In this document: positions 52,605 to 62,300 of the stretch, piece by piece | How the letters are laid out: each line of letters opens with the position of its first letter | Numbering within the stretch: position 1 is the stretch's first letter | Notes under the pieces: generated by a model | Seen by the model: only the letters and a program-made list of their open reading frames with translations | Told to the model about the DNA's origin: nothing | Databases searched by the model: none | Position numbers and translations under genes: made by a program | Assembly (NCBI RefSeq): GCF_018255755.1 | Contig: NZ_CP073766.1 | Coordinates: forward strand, 8,244,501 to 8,308,500 | Direction: 5' to 3' | DNA from: Chitinophaga sp. HK235 | GTDB lineage: Bacteria; Bacteroidota; Bacteroidia; Chitinophagales; Chitinophagaceae | Length of the DNA: 64,000 bases

Positions 52605-52612
52605 TACTTTTG
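52605..52612 (+). promoter_or_regulatory. -7 box that decides the start of the next gene
   Basis: TACTTTTG fits TAnnTTTG. Its predicted start point (about 52619) leaves almost no leader before GTG 52623, so ATG 52656 is the better start for the gene that follows. Confidence 0.5.
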
Positions 52613-52655
52613 ACGCCCTAATGTGAAAACTGTAAATCAATATATCCCTTATACA

Positions 52656-53261
52656 ATGAAAGTATGGACCAACCCACTAAAAGGTGAAGACAAAATCATC
52701 GCTCATATAGATGACATGATCTATAAATGTAACCCCAAAGAAACTGACGTTGATCAGGTAGCCAGAGGACTTGAAATGAATATCATCCCGGAGAAGGATA
52801 TATTCGGTATCCCTTTGCACTATATTAACGAGATCAGATGGCAGGAGGGTAAAAAATACATACAGGTGTTTTTTCGGGGATCGGAAGAGTACCTGACTAT
52901 TTATGATGATGCAAAGCGTAATGAAATATTTAACTATTTTAAAACTATACTGCCTGCTTTCTCCTATACAACAGAACGTCAGACAGGTATCCAGGCTGGT
53001 AAAAAACCGTTGATCGCCCTGGTGCTTACCGGAGTATTGTTGCTGGTAGCTTTATTTTTTGCCAACAGGATAGAAGCCGGAGTTAATTTTGAATTCGGCA
53101 ACCGTGCGGGTTTATTAACGGCTGTTATTGGCGTTGCTTCGCTGGGTACTTCAAAAGTATTGCTGATATTCGGTTCTTTGTCAGCCATTGCGGGAATCTC
53201 TTTTGTCAGAAAAGCAAAACGGCCACCCGTTTATCATCGGATTATCAAGATGAGAAAATAG
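52656..53261 (+). CDS. PH-like-domain protein with C-terminal transmembrane helices
   Basis: A 201-aa protein from ATG 52656 (MKVWTNPLKGEDK); a GTG at 52623 would add 11 residues. The N-terminal 100 residues form a soluble beta domain (RGLEMNIIPEKDIFGIPLHY, KKYIQVFFRGSEEYLTIYDD). Two transmembrane helices follow (LIALVLTGVLLLVALFFA and VLLIFGSLSAIAGISFV). Unknown function, but it separates the RiPP precursors from the NRPS gene. It resembles bacterial PH-domain membrane proteins only weakly. Confidence 0.6.
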   Translation: MKVWTNPLKGEDKIIAHIDDMIYKCNPKETDVDQVARGLEMNIIPEKDIFGIPLHYINEIRWQEGKKYIQVFFRGSEEYLTIYDDAKRNEIFNYFKTILPAFSYTTERQTGIQAGKKPLIALVLTGVLLLVALFFANRIEAGVNFEFGNRAGLLTAVIGVASLGTSKVLLIFGSLSAIAGISFVRKAKRPPVYHRIIKMRK

Positions 53262-53269
53262 TCATATTA

Positions 53270-53304
53270 ACACCTGGGGCGCATATACATGCGCCCCAGG
53301 TGTT
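53270..53304. terminator. Bidirectional terminator between membrane gene and NRPS
   Basis: ACACCTGGGGCGCAT and ATGCGCCCCAGGTGT form a 15-bp perfect stem, then TTTTA. It sits between the convergent stops at 53261 and 53321. Confidence 0.9.
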
Positions 53305-53320
53305 TTAATAATTCAAAACA

Positions 53321-56300
53321 TTATACAACTGATGGTTGCGATACATTGATCTGTTGCAGGATCGTTGAAATAAGTCCGGCATTATGTGATATATATTCCG
53401 GATTAAACATTTCCGGATGCCGGCCTTCTCCTTCATAGATATGAAAACTGTTGGTGGAGCTTTCTTTCCAGTCGCGGTTAGTTTCCGGTGTTTGCCATTC
53501 ATCTTTTGATTTTACAAGATGTATTCTGGCATTGGTAGTATCCGGATCTGTTTTACCGTTCATGTACTTGCAATAGCCTTCAATTTTGCTCATGGTGTTT
53601 TTCTTGAGCACTTCCAGGTATTCGGGTTCTACCGCAAAGATAGACCAGTCTACGATCTGGTAGTAGGCGTGTACAGTAGCTTCCAGCTCTACCGGTGTTT
53701 TAGCTTTGGAGAGCCAGCGTTTGAAGCTATCGAGTAAAATAATGTCGGATACCTCACGTCCTCTGTTTTCCAGCTCTTTGGCCAGTTCGAATGCAAAGTT
53801 ACCTCCGGCGGAATATCCCAGCAGTATCAGCGGTTGGTCGGGCTGCAGCTCGTCCATCACCTGGAAGTATTTCTCCAGTCTGTTTTCTTCTTCGATGAAA
53901 TGCAAACAGCAGATGGTATAGTCCGGGAAATACTCTGCCAGTGCGGCGTATATGAAGGAATAGCCGATAGCGGGCGGAAGGCAGAAAATGGTTTGTGGTT
54001 TTCCTGCGTTGGCCACGGAATAGAATTCTTCTTCAGACACACTGCCAAATTCGGTGATCATCTTTATCTTCTCTGCCAGCGCTTTGATGGTAGGATAAGT
54101 GAAGGCGGCGGTGAGCGGAACGTTCACGTCCAGTTCTTTCTTAATCCTGTTCAGTACCTGGATAAGTTTGATGGAGTTACCGCCGATTTCGAAGAAGTTG
54201 TCGGTACTGCTGATACGATCGAGATCCAGTATACTTTTCCAGATTTCTGCCAGCGCTTTCTGCAGTGTACCTACCGGTTCATCAAAAGGACGGTCGGCAG
54301 CCTGGTGTTGTTGTGCCAGCTGGTCCAGTGCCTTACGGTCAATTTTGCCATTGCTGTTGATCGGCATTTTTTCTACGTGTATGCAGAACAGTGGTAACAT
54401 ATAGCTGGGCAGACGGTCGGCCAGGAAAGTACGGATGGTAGAGTAACCATATTCCCGGTCGGCTTCATAGAATGCAGCGATCTGCTTTTCACCTTTAACA
54501 GTGGTGATGATGGCAGCTGTTACACCAATGCCTTCCATTTTGCCCAGTGCGTTTTCCAGTTCACCCAGTTCAATACGGTAGCCTCTCAGCTTCACCTGTG
54601 TATCTTTTCTGCCCAGACATTCAATACGGCCGTCGGGCAGCCATCTTCCGATGTCTCCTGATTTGTATATTCTTTCAGGGGACAGGGATAATGTTTCATC
54701 GCGGAAATATTTCTCGTTAGTGAGGGCTTCCTGATTGCAGTAACCTCTTCCCACACCTGATCCTGCGATGTATATTTCTCCCACTACATTGATCGGCTGT
54801 AACTGGCCGTGGTTGCCCACAATGAATACCTGTTCGTTCAACAGTGGTTTCCCTATCGTAATCCTGTCGTCTTTCGCTTCGTCTGTAGTGCTGTATATGC
54901 AGGTTTCGGTGGGGCCGCAGCTGGTAAATACCCGGGTGTTTTTGCATCTTTTTAAGCTGTTGAACAACCCTGTGGTTACCGGCTCGCCTCCCGTTATCAC
55001 TGTTTTGATATCGGATAAAACACTTAAACCTACTGTGTTCAGGAATAGGGAGAGTCGGGAAGGTGTCATCTGCAGTGTGTTTACTTTGTGCTGCAGGATC
55101 AGTTCCTTCACTTTCGGGAAATCGTTTATTTCCGCATCATTCGCCAGCAGTACAGTTACGCCGGAGAGCAGGCTGCACAGGATTTCCAGCACAGACAGGT
55201 CAAACGTGATATTGCTGATGGCCAGTATCTTGTCACCCGGAACGATACCATATACCGGTTCAAAATTGCGCACAAAGCTGGTTACGTTGAGATGTTCCAG
55301 CATAGCGCCTTTGGGAACACCGGTAGAGCCGGAGGTGTAAATGATATAAGCCAGATCGTCGGGGGAGATATGTATGGGTTTCAGCTGTTGCTGGCTGATG
55401 TTTTGCCGTTCGCCATGGATGTTAAACAACGGCTGTGAGTAGTGATAGTCCTTGTCGGCAAGGATCATGGTGCACTCACTGTTGTTTAAAATGTATTCAA
55501 TGCGCTGTGCCGGGAAACTCGGATCAACAGGCACATAAGCCGCTCCTGTTTTCAGGATGGCCAGCAGCGCTACCGGCATATCCAGGGTTCTTTGCAGCAT
55601 AAGGGCTACTTTATCTCCTGGTTTCACCTGGTATACTTCCTGCAGGTAGATGGCCAGCGTAGTGGATTGTTGGTCCAGTTCACCGAAGGTGATGCTGCCT
55701 GCGGATGTTTCCACGGCTATCTGGTCTTTGTACAAAGGCGCTTTTTCCTGCCACAGCTGAGGGATGGTGACACGAGGTGCGTCTTTTTCGGGGCTGCCTC
55801 CGAATGCCCTGAGCTGGGCTATTTCAGCTTCATCCGGCAGGGTAACTTCCCTGAGGGTGATCGCCGGGTTGTTTAACACCTGTTTAAGCACATTGCAGAA
55901 ATGTTTGACAAACCGCTGTGCAGAGCCTTCTGTCAGTAATGCGCTGTTGTAGTTCAACAGAAAATCAATCTGCTCTCCCGATTGTATCGTGAGGAAGGTG
56001 AGATCAAACTTGGCAACGCTCATGTTCAGCGGGAATGGCTCAAAGTGCAGACCCTGATATTCTTCACGCGGCTGTTTGCTGATAAACTGGAACAATACAT
56101 CGAACAGCGGGTTTCTGCCCGGGTCTCTTTTGATCTGAAGTGTTTCCACCAGTTCTTCAAAAGGATAGTCCTGGTTTTCATAGGCAGCAAGGGCAGTAGC
56201 CTTTACTTCATCCAGAAAATGTTCAAACACTTTTTCTGCTGTCGGATAGCTGCGCAGTGCCAGCGTATTCACAAACATGCCTATAACCGGCTCCAGATCG

Positions 56301-59300
56301 GCATGGGTGCGTCCTGCCACTGGTATGCCTACGATAATATCTTCCAGTGAAGTGTATTTGGACAGGAGGATATTATAAACCGACAGCATCAGCATATTGA
56401 GGGTAATGCCTTTGCGGCTGATGAATTCAAGCGCACGGGCAGCGGTGCTGTCGTCGAGCCGGAAGAGATGGTCTTTCCCTTCGAAAGTCTTTGTCAGCGG
56501 CCGTGGAAAGTCATATGGCATTTCCATTACCGGCAGCTCGCCCTGCAGCTGCTGTACCCAATATTGTTTCTGACGGGTAATCACACCTGCATTGGCAGGG
56601 GAGTATAACCAGGCTACATAGTCTTTATACTGAACAGACAGTTCCGGCAGCATAGCACCTCTATATAAGGCCCACAGCTCTCGGAGGAAGATACCGGTAG
56701 ACACCTCATCGCTGATGATATGATGGATATCGAAGAGCAGCAGATGTTTTTCCGGATTTACTTCCATCACCGTGGCACGGAGCAGGGGAGCCTGACTGAG
56801 GTCGTATCCTTTCACAAAGTTTTTGGCCACAGTGGTGGCATCTTCTTCCTTGCCATGCAGGTGGGTTAGATGGAAAGTACCTTTGGGATGTATTACCTGT
56901 ACAGGTTCTCCATTGACCATACTGAAAGAGGTACGCAGACTTTCATGTCTGTTGGTCATTGCCTGGAAAGCGGCTTCCAGTCTGTGTATATCCAGTTGGC
57001 CATGTACCCAGCAAACATCACAGATATTATGACTGATTTCTGCTCCCTTAAAGTGACTGATGACGTACATCCTTTTTTGTGCCGGAGAGAGCAGATAATG
57101 TGGTTGTTCTGCTATTTTGGTGATAGGCGCCTGATGGGCAGACAAGGCGTTGTTGTCTATATGTACGGCCAGCGACCTGATCGTAGGATAAGTGAAGATA
57201 TCTTTCAGGGAAATATCAGCAGAGAAATTTTTCTGAATCCTGGACACCAGCACCATGGCTCTTAATGACTGACCACCCAGTTCAAAGAAATTATCGAGTA
57301 CGCCGATTTTATTTCTCTTCAGGATATCCTGCCATACGGTGAGCAAGGCCTGTTCTGTGGCAGTTTCCGGAGTAGCGGTAATGGTACTTTGTGTGTCCAT
57401 GTACTTCAACGGGTCCTGCAATGACTTTTTATCTATTTTTCCATTATGCGTTACCGGTAGATGGTCCAGGGCGATAAAGAAAGCGGGCACCATATAATCG
57501 GGGAGGTATTGTTTCAACTGCTCCTTGAGGTCTTCCAGTGTTTTCCCTGACTGGCTTACATACCAGCATACCATTTCCTTCTCATTTGCCTGGCCGAAAA
57601 CGGTTACTGCCACTTCTTTTATCTGCGGCAGTTGCAACAGCACGCTTTCTATCTCTTTTAATTCTATCCTGTAGCCACGCACTTTTACCTGTTCATCTCC
57701 GCGGCCCATGAATTCGAGGTTGCCGCAAGGCAGCCATCGTACCAGGTCCCCTGTTCTATAGACTCTTTCCTGTGTATGCGGACTGATGATGAATTTTTCT
57801 GCAGTGGTATCAGGTCTGTTCTGGTAGCCTCTGGCCACGCCAGCTCCGCCTATCCACAGTTCTCCCGGTTGGCCTACTGGTACCAGCTGATGGGATGCGT
57901 TACATACATAGTAGGTATAGTTTAACAGCGGTGTTCCGATGGGCGTATTGCCGGCAGCCGGGAGGGATGTAACCGATGTTTCATAGAACCCTGAATCGAC
58001 GCAGGTTTCGGTTACGCCATAACTGTTGAGTACTCTGATTCCAGGTGCATATCTTTCCAGCAGTGTTTTGAAGAAAGGCAGCGGACAGGCATCAGAACCT
58101 ACGATGATCATTTTCAGGAAGCTGATATCTTTCTTATGTTCCCATATATAGTCCATCAGCGGAGCAATCAATGCAGGAGTGGATTCCAGCACATTGATCT
58201 GGTTTGATGTCAGCAGTTCGTAAAACGAAACCGGGTCCAAACGGATTTCAGAGGTGCAGATAATCGCGCGTCCGCCATTGGTGAGCATACGTACCACTTC
58301 GCCGGTGAACATGTCAAAAGAGAAGCTCGCCATTTGCAGTGAGCGTGGTTCAAATTTATCCAGGTCATAAGCTTTACGCCAGGCCAGGTCCACATTACTC
58401 AGGGCACGGTGCTCTACCAGCACGCCTTTGGGCCTGCCCGTAGTACCGGAGGTATAGATCACATATGCCAGCTGATCGGGGGCAATGGGGTGTTTGACAG
58501 GCGCTGCATTTCGCTGGGCTATCTCTTCGATGATAATACTATGCGGATGTCTGTTTATTCCGGAAGCGTGTGTCAGCAGCATTTTAGCGTTACTGTCGCT
58601 CAGGAGGTAATCAATTCTATCCTGCGGATATTCGGGGTCTATGGGCAGATAAGCTGCACCTGATTTCATGACACCCAGCATGCCGATAATCATCCATTCG
58701 GAGCGGTCCACCATGATACCGATGATATCTCCTGTTTGGGCGCCCTGTTCCTGCAAATGTGCGGCCACAGCGTCGGCTGCCCGGTCCAGTTCTGCGTAGG
58801 TGATGTTTTTATCACGGAATACAACGGCCACATGGTCGGGTTTCTGTTGTACCTGTTCTTCAAACAATTCAAGCACATTTCTTTCTGCTTTTTCTCCGGG
58901 GTTGCTGCCGAAAGCCGTCAGTTCCTGCAGCTCTTCCTGTGTCAGGTATTGCAGTTTCTGCAGAGGTATATTCTCGCGGAGTACCTGTGTGAGCAGGAGC
59001 TGCACACGGTCCAGGAAGTGGGTACCGTTAAATGTCTTTTCATTGTATTCGAGCTTTAACGTATAGCCTTCACTGTGAGCTGTTACCCTTAATTCTATAT
59101 GATTACTCAGCCCACTGTACACCCGTTGCAGGGCACTCATCTTCATTTTCGTATCCGGGGCAATATAGTTCTGGTAGTTATAGAAGAAAGACAGTGGCTC
59201 GTCTCCGATGATATGGTTTTGCAGGGCAAGCGAAATATCCCGGTAAGGGTTGGCCGTTCTCTTCTGCTGTTGCAGGTGACGGCACAGTTCCGCGAAGGAA

Positions 59301-62300
59301 GTCCCTTCATTAAAGAACTGTTGTGTAACCAGCAGCGGGAATACATGGGAGAAAACACCGATGGTGTTCATCTCATGTTCATCGCGACCAGCAATATTTT
59401 CCCTGATACAGAAATCCTGGTCAGCAGAGCAGTAGTATTTGGTAAGCAGTACAAAAACTGCTTTGAAGAAAATATGCGGCTTCAGGCCATGCTGTTCGCA
59501 ATATTGTTGCAGCAGTTGTACTTCTTCACCGGTTACAGGCAGGGTGCCGGCCACCATTTTATCTTCCTGCGACCATGCGCCGGAATAAGATAATGGCTGA
59601 ACATCTGCCAGGTAATTCTTCCAGAAGTTTTCTGTATCGGTGGTATCAAAGCGGGCCAGGTGGTCCAGCACACTGTTGCGATATGGCGTGTGTGCGGTTC
59701 CGTTATATTTTCCAGCTTTCAGGAGATGATAGGCATTGTCTGTTTTTTCAACCAGCAGCTTGAGTGAAGTGCCGTCCACAAAAAGGTGGTGGGCGCTGAC
59801 CGCCATCACATAATGCTGATCGTTTACCTTAAACAGGTAGTGCTTATAAGGTGGTTTGCTGATGTCCTGGTTTTCATCGCAGTATTTTTTAACAAGAGCA
59901 GGGATATCCGCCTCTGTCTTAACTTCCCGGCTAATATCGAGGAAGCTGAAGCACAGTGCTGTTTCTTTTTTTACTGCCTGAAACACCTCTGCATCTTTTG
60001 TGAGGATAACAGAGCGCATACCGTCTTCTTCAAGGGTTACCTGTTGAAGGGCAGCTTCCCACATGGGTACGTCCACCGGGTTGTTGATATGGAAGTAGGC
60101 CAGGGGACGGAGGCTGTAGCCTTCGGGGTCCAGCACGCAGGTGAGATATATATCCCGCTGGGTGGTATTCAGCGGATAGGCAGCTGAGTATACTGAGTCA
60201 TCTATGCCCAGGTAACGGAACAGCGCCGGCTGGTCTTCATACAGTGGAAGCGTTGTTTTTTCCGGCGCAATGTGCTGGCTGATGGCTTCGAGTGACAGGG
60301 ACGGCGCATGTGAAACCATCTCCAGGATGGAAATGTATTGTGCCGCCATCTGCTCTATGGTAGCGGCTTTGAACAGACTTTTTGAATAATTGAAAAGCAC
60401 CATCATGTCTTCACCGGAGGTAGTGAGGGATGCAGAGAGATCGAATTTTACATCCAGTGCTTTCATGTCCAGTTCCAGCGGCACCAGCGAAAAATCTCCG
60501 CCTGACCATACGGATGACTCCAGGTCGTGGTAGCTGAACATGGTATCAAAAAGCGGGTTCCTGTTGAGGTCACGTGCCAGTTCCAGCTGTTCGGCCAGTT
60601 CTTCCATCGGATACAGCTGATGATCGAGAGCGGTGAAGAAAGTGCTGCGAACCTGTTCCAGCAGGGTGGTGAAGGACTGCTGCATATCCATGGAGCATCT
60701 TACCGGTAACGTATGTACGAACATGCCGATCAGCTGCTCCAGATCAGGATGGACGCGGCCGGCCACAGGGGTTCCCACCGTAATATTCTTTTTGCCGGTG
60801 TACCTGGCCAGCAGCAGGTTGTAGGCCGCTAATGCCAGCAGGAAGAGGGTACTTCCTTCTTTATTGACAACTTTCCGGAGGCGGGAAGCAGTCGCTTTAT
60901 CCAGCGGGACGATATACAATTCTCCTTCCAGGCTTCTTTCAGCGGAGCGGGGGAAATCTACCGGCAGATCTAATGCCACCTGTTTGTCGGCGAAGGTATT
61001 GAGCCAGTATTGTTTATTTTTCTCAAAGTCGCCGCTGTTGCGGTAATCATCCAGCCAGGAGGTATAATCCCTGTACTGAATTTTCAGCGGCGGTAATTGT
61101 TCCGACAGATAGAATGCCTGTAAGTCTTTCATGAATACCTCCATGGAGATGCCATCAGAGATAATATGATGCATATCAAAGAGCAGTATGCCGGCGTTGT
61201 CGTTCTTTTGAATAAAGAGGGCCCGCAACATAGGTGGGTTGCTCAAATCAAAAGGACGAACGAGATTGGTGATATATGCTCTGAAATCAGGCTGCTCATC
61301 ATGGACAACGCTTATTTCAAAAGGCACTTCATCGGCAATATGCTGCATGATTACTTCGTCGGTGAAACTAAAGCCGGTTCTCAGTATGGCATGTCTCTGC
61401 ATAAGGGCTTTCAGCGCCGCTTCCAGCCGGGGAATATCCGGTTTGCCGATCACCTCGAAGGAAGAAGGCATATTGTAGTTAATAGCCTCTTTGTTCAGCA
61501 GGTAGCTCAGGTAGATGCCCCTTTGTGAGAAGGAAGCAGGAGAGTGGCTGGTAACAGCGGCAACAGGTATTTCGAACCGTACCGATTGTTCTGCCTGCCG
61601 GATGTATGCCGCCAGTTGTTTGATAGTACCATTTACAAATACCTGCCGCAACGGAATTTCCACATGCAGGTCACGAAGGATAATGGTGATGAGTTTGGCC
61701 GCTTTCAGCGAGTGGCCACCCAGTTCAAAGAAATTATCGTTAGTGCCGATCTGACGGATGTTTAAAAGTTCCTGCCAGATGGCCAGCAGCTGCTCTTCCA
61801 GCTGATTGGCCGGTTGTTCCTCTGCACTGATGACTCTTTCCTGCTGTGCAGGATGTGGTAATTTTTTAAAATCCGTTTTACCGTTGCTGGTAACGGGGAT
61901 CTTTTCCAGCATCACAAATCTTGCAGGGATCATGTATTCCGGCAGCTGTGCTGATAAGGCTGCGCGTATGGCGGTGATATTAGTTTCCCCAGCGGGTACT
62001 ACCCAGGCGCAGAGGTATTTGCTGCCGTTATCATCTGTCAGTGGTGCTACCACTGCCTCTTTTACGGCAGGCTGTTGTTGCAGGATGGTGGCTATTTCTC
62101 CCGGCTCTATGCGGTAGCCACGGATTTTTACCTGGTTGTCTTTTCTGCCAATAAACTGGATGTTCCCGTCTGGTGTCCATCTGGCGAGGTCGCCGGAGAG
62201 ATACATCTTTTGACCCGGATGAAAAGGATCATCCACAAATTTGGCAGCAGTAAGGGTTTCATTGTTGAGATAGCCCAGTGTTACACCAGCTCCGGCAATA

